Source of the DNA: Acanthaster planci | Taxonomy: Eukaryota; Echinodermata; Asteroidea; Valvatida; Acanthasteridae | DNA length: 31,287 nt | Direction: 5' to 3' | NCBI RefSeq assembly: GCF_001949145.1 | Contig: NW_019091378.1 | Coordinates: forward strand, 861,986-893,272 | In this document: positions 12,101-24,500 of the stretch, one piece after another | How positions within the stretch are numbered: the stretch's first letter is position 1 | How the letters are laid out: every line of letters begins with the position of its first letter | Translations under genes and position numbers: made by a program | The notes under the pieces: model-generated | Database searches by the model: none | What the model saw: only the letters and a program-made list of their open reading frames with translations | Told to the model about the DNA's origin: nothing

Positions 12101-15100
12101 GTCCGAGTCGAACTCCCAGAAGACGCAAGGCTCATCTCCCCCATCCTTCTCAGTTGACTCCTGGCCGGCCAGGCTGAATCGTGCCTCTCTCCTCTTGTCA
12201 TCCGAGAGATTTTCGATGAAGCTGGCACTACTGGTGTCCTCACCAAGAGCTTGCAGCCAGTTGGCCACTTGTGACCCTTTCTGAGAGCTTTCAATATCAC
12301 TTTTTGGGGCACCACCACCAACACTGTTACTCATTCCGATGTAGGTGTTAGAATCCAAGACAGGGGAATTGCTACCCGAGAAGGCACTATCGGATTCCTG
12401 AGAAGGTTTCGCACCGGGCCCCGCTAAGTTCAGATCCTTGGGCCTGGACTTGCCAGTACCAACTTTGCTCTCGGGTGTTGCGAGTTGGCTATTGCTCTCA
12501 TTGTGGTCGGGCCTGACGGGAGAACCTGCCGTAAGATCCGTGGTTTCAGTTTGGGCAGGAAAGCCATTCTGCATGGGCTCCACTTTGGTCACATTTTCTA
12601 AGGACGGTTTGCGCTCAGCTGGGGAGGGAGACATTTCGCCTGATGGCATCTGGGCTTGTAGTGCCACCATCTCGTCCATGAATAAGTCTGTGACACTCAC
12701 GTCTGACGTGTCTACCTTCTCGTTATCATTCCCAATTTCCAGTGAGAGAACCTCCTGGATTGTCGCGGTCAATTTGGGGTCCACACTTCGCACTCTCTCC
12801 CTGTTCCTTGGGAGCACTTCTGCCAGGGTGCATGCCTTGTACAAAGATGATCCCGGATTTGTATCCTCGTCAAACGAAGCAGAGCTGGGGATATTTGCTG
12901 CTGCATCAAATGCCGCAGAAGACCTAGCTTTCTCGTCAGCGGGGGACAAGCTGTCTGGGCTGAGAGTCGCTGGGGGAGGGTTGATGCCATCGTACGGCGC
13001 CGTCCAGTGCTGTGTGCCAAACGTGCATACCTGAATCCCTTCCTTTGCATCAAGCAAGTATTCCACCTGGCTTGTCTCAACATCCAACAGTGACAGGTCC
13101 ATCGGCGGAAGGTTAGGGGCTGGATTCGGATGATGTTGCTGCTTGTGTATTGCCCCCTGTGCTCTGACATCTTTACGTCCACTCCCAGGGTTCCAACTAT
13201 GAGTCCTGGTGTATGGAGGTTGCCTTGTGCTTGGCAATCTCAGAGTCACCTGTGGCCCAGTGTTTGGCGAGTCCCTGACCCCACTGGTCATTGTGTTTGC
13301 CACAGGGTCCTCTGTTTTTTGGCCAGAGGCGGCTGCATCTTTGGTATCAGACTTACAACAGGCCGGCCTGAGAGACAAGAACCTGTCGGCCCACTTGCTA
13401 TGCAGGTCGATTTCTTTGATAGCTTTGCGTTGGCTGACCATAATGTGGTTGCATGGAACCAGGTACCTGCAATGATGCCATGAAAAAAGATGCAGGAATG
13501 CCAACAAGTGTGTTTCTCAGATATTCGAAAGTTATTTGAAAATTTGAAAGAAAGCTAGCTGAACTATGGTTAACCATAGCTCTCGTTCAAACTTACTCTA
13601 AAATATGCAGCTTTTTCTCATATGCTCAGTGATCTCATTAAAATAAACCAGGTGGTCTTCGTAAGTTACTTCTGCAGGACTAAGGAAGGTAGAACCCAAC
13701 CTCTATTACTATCAGGGTTCGTACACTTGGCATAGCTCAAAATTCAAGGACTTTTCAAGGACTTTCAAGGACTGTACAAGCCCTGTACTATGCACTGGAT
13801 TTTTATACCTCTTTGAACAGTGGGTTCTTGCACAGTGGTTGATTCTGCTGGATTCAGCCTAGCATATCAAGTACGTTTCATGTATATGTATTACAAACAG
13901 GGAAACTGACAGAAAGGGGATTTGAACCTGTGACCATTGGAACACAGTATCAGTCCTCCCCCAAACTGAGTTACCCAGCCCTCTGTTGATGGCTTCTCCA
14001 ATACGGGCGATTCATAAGAGTGCGCCTCCAAGAGTTTGCAACGTGTTGGCCAATCACAACGCGCGAAATCTGTCGACCCTTTCCAAATGTGCATTGGGTC
14101 AACAAATTTTGTGCCCTGTGATTGGCCAACGCGTTGCAAACTCTTGGAGGCGCCCTATGATGAATTGCCTGTATTTGTCAATATCTTGTTCAAGGGGCAC
14201 AAGTCAGAAGCCGTAAAAAACAGAACACCATATACTGTTGCCATGGATCCCACCCTTAGGACAGTCATGAATGCAAGCAACATTAGCAATGTTCCAATCC
14301 TGGGTAAGTGGGGATTCAGCGTATTAAACACACATCATTAGAGAAAACCATGTGAGGTAATTGACAAGATGTTTACACATTAATCATAAAAATGAGCAAT
14401 GAATCACGATTTCAAGGGGATCATTTCTAAACCACTCACTTGAGGATAAGCTCCAACATGAAGTCTTCGCAGTTGAGATTGACGAGGGTGTTGAACAGTG
14501 ACAAAGTCACTAGACATAACTATGTAAAACAAAGAAAAAAAAAACAGAAAAGAAATGTAATCCAGCATGTCACCGCAGCAGTTGACAATCAACCTCAGTG
14601 TATTCATATCATGTTTTCACAGCAGAAGCAAAAAGCCTTGCAGCATGCTGGCTAAAGCAGTTATACTTTTACCCCTTGTCTACTGGTAGCAGCTACTTCC
14701 CACAGACTTGTGCGTTACCCCCAGCCATAGTCAGTTGAGTTGGACATAGACTTAGTGCACATTATACAATACAATTGGGATTCTGCAAGGTCAAAAGTTA
14801 TATCACAGTGGAACTGAAAATAAATTTTCCTGACTGTCTTGGTTGGCCATGAAAATTTTTTTTCAAAGAAAAAAAACTTAAAAAGCACTGCCTGATGGGC
14901 AATTTCTTTTAAAAGTTTTATCGAGCGGAAAGAGCAGGCTCCTTGTCTCATACTACTAGATGATCGTTACCGTCAAGCCCAGGGCCCAATTTCACAGCTG
15001 CTAAGTACACCATTTTACACTTAATGAGGCTCTGCATCTTTCAGGGAGACCGCGAACAGTAAGCACAGCAAAAGGCATGTTAACCTTGGAGGAAAGTTGC

Positions 15101-18100
15101 TTAACGTAGTGACAAAAGAGTGGAAATCTCTATTAAAGTGCAACACTGCCCTAGAACAGTGCTTACATTTAGGAAAATTGTATGCTTTGTTTAAGTACAA
15201 CGTTTCGGCTAACTGTTAAGCAGCATCATGATGGCACAGCTTCACAGAAAAGTGTTGCTAACATAAGCACTATTTTACAATGTGGTTGTCCTTACGTTTG
15301 CGCACACATGGAAATTTCCACTGTTATATAAAGTTGTATAAAAGTAATTTTTCCTCCCAAGAAAAATGTCCCTTTTGCTGTGTTTACTGCTCGCCATCTC
15401 CTTGAAATAAACAGAGCCTCTATTAGTGTTTGTCATGCCCTTAGCAGTGCCATAAAATTAGGCCCTGGGTAAAATTTCGCTAAGCTGAAAATAATGCTTG
15501 AAAAATGGACAGGCTACTAAGCAAAAATTGGCCCGGAATGAGCGCACGGAAATGTACAATGCATGTCGTTTCCATTGGCAACCTGCTTTGGCGGTCAGCA
15601 AATTACAGCCTTTAGAAAGAAATGAGCCAGTCCAGCATTCAAACGTTCCATGCACCAAACAAAACATGGTTGCAAGTCATTAAAGAACATCAACAGATGC
15701 GTGTGAGGTCAGCCTAATCAGGATGGCTGTACGTTGACTTACGCACTGAATGTGTTTGTGCTGGCATGACGCCGAGTGGTTTGTTCTCAAATCACGTCTT
15801 TTTTTTTTTTAGAATAATGATTTGGCTCATCGGTCTCTGCTTTAAAGAAAGTGAGAGGCAAGCGATTTTGTTCCCATTACCCTGGAGTTGGAGCTGATCC
15901 TCGTCAGCAGGGAATCCAGCACCAAGCGCCCCTCGTGCTGCCCCATGCACAGGTAGTGCAGGAACGCCCGCATCAGCTGCGGGGCAGTGATGCTGGAGAC
16001 GAAGAGGTTCACATAGGCCGTGGTGGCCACGATCTCATCTTGCGGGGCCTGTGAAGCAGAACACATGCCAGTAGGACAGCGTTTAACTTAAAACAGGGAT
16101 GTACAATGTCGTTCGATCCATCACAAGTCCATTCCACAAGTAGACTTTCGAGTCCAGGTCAAGTCTGGTCACAAGTAACAGGACGGCCAATGACAAAGGA
16201 GTGCTTTCTCATCACAGTGCATTTGTACAGCCTGTGACTTGGCTTAAGAGTTGTGACTGGATGACTTGTTACAGACTTGCAGGGAGTAGAGAGAACTTGT
16301 GGTGGACTGGTCATTGGTTTAAAGGCAGGGAAAGAGGGCGGAGGTGCAACACACAACTGTGCAGTTCTCAATGCGAGAACTTAAAAAAAGGGGTGTCACA
16401 AAGAACGTTTAGGAAGATCCAACACTACATCCATGCAAATTATTTTGCAATCTACATGAATACTCGCTCAGCTATGACCTTCAAAATCAACATCCGCAGT
16501 TGTGGACAAATTGAAGTGAGGACTATTTGTCGACCATGGGTTAACTTTGCCCGGTGCCCAGAATACACTTTGTGCATTGGTTAGCAGGGAAAATCAACAA
16601 GTGATGAACTGGACAAATAGTCTCCGCTCCAACTAAGTTGACAGAGCATTAAAGAGAACATTTACAACTGACTTAGGACAACAAAACTGTTTCAGTGCAC
16701 AAGACAGAAACTTGAAGCTATGCAGGCACTCTCTAGAGCCATCTACATGTACTACTGTTTGCTTAAATACAGCAACTGAAGGAATGCAAAACCAAATTAG
16801 TTTAACCAAACCTCCTTTGCCACTTTTACAACATGTAAGATTGGGGACTACGGAGGATAGGGCAACAACTATCCCTGATCTTCCTCAATCCATACAGTGC
16901 AAGGAAGCAACGGAAACCTTTTGTGCTTAACCCTTCACGGCAAACAGTTAATAGAATCTACACGCTGTAATCCTAAAGAATCCTGTAAAGTGGAGTAGAT
17001 TTGGAAGGATATGGGTGGCTAGAGAAAATGATACTGAATTTCTTCCTAATGTTGTTCTGGCGTTTGACTTCTCTCAATGCTACGAGAGCCAGGGGAGGAA
17101 GAGAGAATCCTCTCCCAGTTCCAAGAAGATAAAACTAAGGGTTGATGCATTTTTTTTTAGCTTTTCACTACTATTCAAAATATTGTTAAAATGATGAATC
17201 TCAGAAAGACACTGCGCTGATTACTTTACTTGAGGTACTACACAGGGTCCCAACACAGCCCTCAAATTCTACATGTATTTTGTTTTAGAGGTGAAAATGT
17301 CTTTTCACTCAAGGTGCCACCATGCAAAAGCTACATGAACAACTACATTACATGACCAAGAAATACTCCCTTCACACTGCAACGTTGCAGCATGTGAACA
17401 CGATGCATGGAAGCAGCAAGTGCTCCACTTTCTAACCGGTCCAGAAAAATGACAAACCTCTTGTCAACAATTCGGCATGGAGGCTGGTCTCTTTTTAGTG
17501 GGCTGTGCAAGAGCGCCCAAGCAAAACAAAATATTTAGAACTTATTTCCATTGGCATTTTTTTAGTCTACATGCATGAAAGCAGCAAGTGCTCCAATTTC
17601 TAACCCGTCCAAAAATGACAGACTTCTTGTCAACAATGCAGCATGGAGGCTGGTCTCGTTTCAATGGGCGGTGCAAAAGCACCCAAGCAAAAAAAAATTA
17701 GAACTTATTTCCCTTGGCATTTTTTTAGCCTACATGTACATATAGGGACCTTCCTAAATCTCCCCAAATCTTCCATCATGTACATTTACATGTTGGACTA
17801 CTGCCTGATATTCCTTACCAATGAACTTTTAAAAGGTCACGAACAGGATTTTCCAAAACTTGGCTTAGTTCCAATTTCAGGCGTCATCTCTGACTGTGCT
17901 GCTACACAAATTAGATGGATACAGTCCAATTTTCAGATTGACAACAAGCAGTCTGAAGTTCTAGTAGCCAAATATGACTTATTATTGAACAACTTGAAAA
18001 TCAGGGGTTTAATAACCACTAGAGCTGCACAGCCAGGGCCAAATATTTGACCAATGATAAAGCATTTCCATTTTTGATCCAGGAAAATGCTCCAAACTTC

Positions 18101-21100
18101 AAGCTGAGGACTGGAGTGGTTAGGGTCAAGAGATCAATTATCCTTCCCCCAACCAATACTTGACTCTTGCAAACAAGATTGCATCATCAGTATTGATGTA
18201 ACCAAAAGCCACACCAATAACAAATTAATATATCAGTAAAAATGATCCAGTCAGCAATCCGTAACACAGTGCAAGAATCCATATATACATGTAGAATTGC
18301 AACAAAAACATGCAAAAGTAACACAAACTTTCTTAAATGAAACCGAAACAGTACAGATTTAAAGTACAGAGTAAATTGGAAAGACACATTTGACAGGATT
18401 AGGTAATAAACTTGTGCATAAATGAACATCCAATAAAATATTCTAGCTGATTAAGATGGAGTTAGTGGTCAAATCACCAGAAGGAAAATCAAACAAAAAA
18501 AATTACAAAATGCAAGACACTGATAAAGACACATTAAAGGGACTCTATCAGATCATGGTTTCACTTCATGGACCTGGTAAGTCAATTTTCCTCATGACAT
18601 AAACATATGCTAAGCAGAAAACTGGGGTCAGCCGACAAACCGCCATGAGATGTATAAACTCATTTGACCAATCCCAGCTCCTCTCTACTAAGCAGTATGT
18701 TCTTGCTTACCAGCTCCATGAAACTGGGCTAGTGCTGTTAATAAGACCACTACTGTTTCAGAAGACCAAGAATGCAATATTGCCTATACAACCATTGTAT
18801 CCGAGTCCAAAAGACAGGTGACTGCATGCTATCTACCTGCTTACTTGTAAGCTATCTTTCTGTGATCATAGGTCAATGGTGCTGGTTTTTGTTTACCTGA
18901 CTGAAAGAAGTACATGTACATGTACAGTACATGTACCAACTCCAAACTAATACGTTGAAAATTGTCAGCAAGTGTGATAGCATTTACAGTGGCATCCATC
19001 ACCATCACACTGAGAAATCTTCATATGACTTTTTTGACATTGAAATCGGACTCCTCATACAGTTCCCCCTCCCCTCCCTGGAACAAATTATAATTTCATG
19101 CCAAACTTCTCTCAGATCAAACAAAAGCGACTGAAATTTTTTGGGGGGGAAAGTCATTTTCTGTTCCCTGGATTCTTCATTTGATATGGAAGGGATTTTG
19201 TAAACAAGAAAAAAAAATCAAACTCCGATTCTGTACAGTGTCTATTCTGGGAATTGATTACTTTTCCAGAAATTTCTATGCATGCCCATTAGGCATCTGA
19301 TGACTTTTCCAATATTTCCTATTCTGCGTACAGGGACACAGTTTCAATGACATGTACTTTCACCTTGCGTAAAAAAAACCAGAAAACCTCTCTGGAATGT
19401 ACTTCCAACTTGCGGAAAAAACACAGAAAAACTCTTTGGAATAGAACTGCCTATTGAGACTACAAGTCCTGTATTTTAGCTCAAAACTCTCAGTGAAATG
19501 GGAAATGATTTTGAGTTATCAAATAGAACAGGGCTGATTTATGAGCTTATGAAAGAGAAGAAAATTTCTTTTGCACTGAGTTTCTGCTCTGAATGGATAT
19601 TCCAAACTGATGAAAAAGTCTGAATTTCAGCCAGCTTTTTTTCCCCACGGGTGATGATTTCTCTTTCAGTATTTCAATACTTCTTCCATACTCTAACATG
19701 TCTAAACACAATAAAGATTGCAAATTTATACAAAATACACCATCAAAACCAAAAGAGATAACATACCTCTCAGCCCACTTTCATCTGATTTTGTAAGACC
19801 CGAAATACCAAGAAAAGGCCTCGTTAAACGACATGTATTTCTTATTAGTCTATGTGTTGGTCCGGGGCCATTAAGGGAGGAATCAGAATTCTCCTGCAAC
19901 AAATGGTGCTGATAGAAACACGCCAAAAGAGTGCATAACTACCAAGATCAGTCTAGGATAATTCCAGAAATTAAGGGTCCAAAAGTGTAAAATTTTTGGA
20001 ATCCTTGTTACATCTGACCTTTGCTATTTGACATGGAAATATCACCAGAATTGATTTCAAACTATTACTATTTGTTTGGCAGGTAATTTGCATTAATTGA
20101 TCACTCTTGGAAAATAGAAAATGTGTTCTGAACTTACAAAATCACCTGTCACATGTGACAGGGACATGAAAACAAATGGACTTCTACTTTCTGGAATTAC
20201 CCTCTAAACATAACTGAACAAAACAAAACAAAAAACATTGAACATAAATCTGCATAAATTAGCATAAATACACCACATTTAAAACAAAAGCATGCTAACA
20301 CCCATGCTGTCCCATTGTAAAACCATGCAGCTACATGTAGATCAGATGAAATTAAGGCTTCCATCAGCTGGACTACGAGGCAGAAATGAACAAATTAAAT
20401 GGAGGTGGAGAATAAACCTACCGGATTGTCTACGTCAATTGTCTCACCATCGGACGAGAACTATGAATGAAATTGGAATGAAGGAAAGGAATAAAGCAGG
20501 AGGGGAAAAAAAAGAGAAAAACAACGGGAATGAAATGAGACAGAAAAATGAACAATGCTGTGTGGCTGACTGGTGATGGCACTTCATTACATCCCTCACC
20601 AATTCTTGCTTTGCTACACAGCAACAAACTACAAGTGCATGCAGGCACAGACAAATCCAAGGAGACGCCATTCCAGCGGGGCCATCGCACTCAAGCACGC
20701 CTTAACGTGAGTACGTGCACACTCTGGCAAGTCACGACACCCTGTTGGTCGAAGAGGGATGTAACAAACATGTACACAGTACCACCTACATGTACGTGCA
20801 AACAGGATGGCCCCACAGTAATTGCTTCTTATTCTTTTATACCTGAGTTGTCTACATCATCAATTCACAGTCCCAAAACACATGTACGTTCCCTCACTTC
20901 ATATTTTATTCGAGAACCTTCCTGACTCCTCCAAAGTCCACCACTGTACAGGAAACCCAACAGTTTCTTTGAACTCACAAACATTCAAGGAGTGTCATCA
21001 AGCCCCATGCACTGTGGCTGTGACTGGGCTCAACCTTCCTTGTTCCTAGAAAAGCCCTCCAAACCTCATGGTGGATTTTGAAGGATCGAAGAGAATCAGG

Positions 21101-21465
21101 GTCAAAGGTTGAACATTAACAACAAATATACTTTCCACTTCCAGTGCAGTTTGGACTCGGCACAAACCCTGACCGATAATTCACTGAGAAATAACATGTA
21201 CAGTACATCGTGCCATTGGTTTTCCCTTCAGCCATTTTGAGAAATTTGCCGACAGATGTGGCATATTGTCCCACTAATGAGTGGCAGTTTTGCCCAGATT
21301 TGTATGGCAGGGTACTTCAAACAGTAACCTTTAACAGAGCTGTGGCAGGGGAACTTTCTTGTTAATTAATGAGACGGATGTTAACATGAATTGTGTGTGT
21401 ACTGGCTGCAGTGTGCTGTGTTTATTGCAATACAACATGTAATTTTCAACATGAAACGGTTGGAA

Positions 21466-21504
<39 letters not shown>

Positions 21505-24500
21505 AAAACCCAAAATAAAAACAACAGATTTCACTCTTTCCTTCCAAATATTTTCCAGGTTGTGCGTGTTGGGGGGACGAGGAGAGGAGGGGTTCTGTCT
21601 ATTCATTGTGATGGAATACCAAGCTCAAGTGCAAATGTACCAGAACCTCCTGAAATGTCAGGTGATAACATTAAATCCAGAAAAGTAAAGAAAATTGTAC
21701 AAAAGCTTTTTAAAAACAATAAAACAAATGACAAGAAACATAAAAATGACGATTGCTGTCGTAAAGCCTGAAGCTACGAGTACATGTACATGCATCTTAC
21801 TTCAACAAATTTGACACTGATGATGAACTTTCCAAAGGGGCCAAATTACACTACTATGCTGGACAAGTTCAATTTACAAATAAAGCTGCTTGGTTTGTGC
21901 TGGTTATGATCAGCGTGACAATATGTGATGTGATGCAGACATGAACACAATATAAAGAACCTTGGAGGGCAAAAAAACCTAATGTACATGAATGTGGTGA
22001 TGATGGCGGTACATGTGTGTGTATTCACATGTAGGCCAGACAAGGCATTGTACATTTTCGTAAAAGGGTCGGTGCAAGAAGGTTTTGGGTAACAAGTAAG
22101 GCTTTGCTGGTTTATACCAGACAAGTGACCTTTTATTCTTGGTACAATGCATGGGGTAACCCCTGAAGTGGCACACTTTGATATTCTTTCTTTAACGCCT
22201 TGCCCGAGATTTGTTCAAATGCTTCACATTAGGGAGCCGAAGCCCAATTTTGTGCCCACTTTCTGAAAATCTCCTTTTTGGAAGACACCGAGGCAGAAGG
22301 CCACATAATTTTCATTTGAAGTTTGATGATAAAAAGTACCAATGCCTAACCTAAACGAGTTTAAATAAATCCTGCAAAGAAAGATGGGAAGACTTGGCAC
22401 TAAAAGTCCGGGAAAAAAGTCAATGTGTGCCACTCTAGACTTTCACAGAGTTTCCAACTTTTATCCCGACACTGCATGAGGCAAAGCCCTCTATACGATG
22501 TAGTGGTAGAATGTGGGACTTTGGAAACCAAATGGGTGGAGCTCAAGCTGCGGGCTCGTTATTCAAATCATGGAGGAAGGAATAGATGATCAAACATACA
22601 ATCCAAAAAATACAACTACACGTCGTCACTTAATCTTGTTAGCTTGAGAAATCAGCAAGGGGAGAGAGGGGGACAGGGGAGGTGTCAAAAATACTAGAAG
22701 AGACTAGTTTTGGCTACGTGTGCTTTGGCGCGACCAAATCGAGCAGCCATCAAAAGGTCGAAGGCAAAAAGAGCGACAAAAGCACAAAGAAAAACCAATC
22801 ACGCAATCTACATGAGTCATGTCGAGGAACATGCAGGGAACAATAAAATAACAATGCCAGTGCACAAAACTCCACACGAGCTCAGCAATACTGAAAGCAC
22901 CACTGGTCACTGCAGGCAGACACTGCGTAATTCATGGGGGGGGAAGCAAGAGAATAACCACACCAAACAAACCCTTAACCCTGACATATTCAAATGCCAC
23001 AAGCGGATACAGACATTAAAATCAAAGGGGAAATTTCATTTGTGCAGCCATGCAGCCTACTCAGCGAGACCAAACAATCCTGTCACAAATTATCCAATGT
23101 CAGGATGCAGCGGTTGAGAAATGCTTCATTTGAGTAATGCTTCGGCTGTGCTGCACAGGGCAACACTGTGCTTTCAAACATGGCATTTTCCTGCCGATAG
23201 GCATTTAGCTTTGGACATTCATAATCCTTACGAAGTAATGGGGTGTGGATATGTTGTGTACTTCGGCTTTTAAGGAATTCAAAGCTGGCAAACTTTAAAC
23301 AGAGAGTAATTGACTTTTCATTTTTAAAGAACACACAACCGTGACCCGTGTTACCAAAAATTTGATAGTTTAACAGCAAATTTATTTGAAAGGGAAGGTC
23401 GCTTTTCAAATATAATTTCATATAACAGTTCATGTATGCTATTTTTCATTCTGGCGGTCCACAAATGACCCCTTTTCAATGAAAAAAAAAAAAAATGGAA
23501 ACAAGAGCTGTATAACAAGATAAGAACGGAACTGCACCAATTTTTTGCTATGAATAATGCAAGGCTGAAACCGATTCAATTGCTTCCACACAAGCACAGC
23601 CTACCAGCAAATTTATTCTCAGCAAAATATTCATACATGTGCAAAGGTATGTCCTCCATCAGGTGCTGCAGTGTACATACAGTTATCTATAACTTGCAGC
23701 AACTGTTACTGTTGACTTGTGCGAGGGATTTATCACTGCGCACAAGTTATTTTGTAATAGCGACTTCTTTTTCTTTATGTGAGGCAAAATAAAATGGAAA
23801 TTATTTTGCTCAAGGTTGGTCATAATAGATCTGTGTTTCTAATCTTTTTTTATGTAACTAGCAAAGTTTGAAAGAGAGAAAAAAGCACGACCAAAACTGC
23901 CCTGTCACATGTACAAAACACCATGAATACAGAAGCTTAACTTGGTACAGAAATTTTGGAGTCAAAGTTTTTCCACTGCATGGAATTAATCAACTGACAT
24001 GGATTGCAGATTTCAGCATGGGATAAGCATATTTTGACTTATTCCCAATCAGGTGGATATTTGTTTCCCAGAAATACATTTATCTAATTTAAACCCTTTG
24101 ATGATCGGACTGAACTTCAATATTTTGTAAACTACTTCAACAGTGTACACATTTATACCCTGATCTGCGGCTGAACTAGTTGAGTTTCAATCACTTTTTG
24201 CTGTGGGGTGCTACTTTATCAACTGTGGTAAACCACAATTCAAAGGAAGGAAATAACAGTTCTCCACGACTACATGTATATGTGCATGTTCGTGCCATGG
24301 AAATCGGTTTTAGTTGAGAAGGGACTCTCCCAAACTGGAAATTTTCAGGCTAGGAGTCCAAAAGAAAAGATAACAGATCGGATATGTTCACGTTCATATT
24401 TTAATTGGTATCTTTGTCAAGGGACACACGTGACTTCTTTTCCCTCTTTGTGAGCTTGCCGGCTGCACCATGAAGAAACGGAGAGTACAGACTTAGTGCA

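Larger units (their letters stand above)
13467..14439 (-). other. FHIP1 intron, 973 bp, with three repeat fragments
   Basis: GT-AG intron. From left to right it holds a CAAGGACTTTCAAGGACT repeat (13714-13790), a minus-strand tRNA-like SINE head (13912-13985), and a long hairpin element (14000-14177). The last two are only about 15 bp apart. Confidence 0.75.

Noticed and set aside
12438-13034. 198-codon plus-strand open frame
   Set aside because: It lies antisense to the FHIP1 large exon, whose minus frame has family motifs and in-phase splicing. The plus frame is a codon-bias shadow without motifs.
21391-21771. Polyglutamine-containing 126-codon frame
   Set aside because: The glutamines come from a CAA microsatellite in an intron; the rest of the frame has no protein-like features.
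22495-22575. tRNA-like stretch with TAGTGGTAGAATG
   Set aside because: The first half resembles an A box, but the expected B box is only a weak TTATTCAAATC and no arms pair. Not enough to call a SINE.
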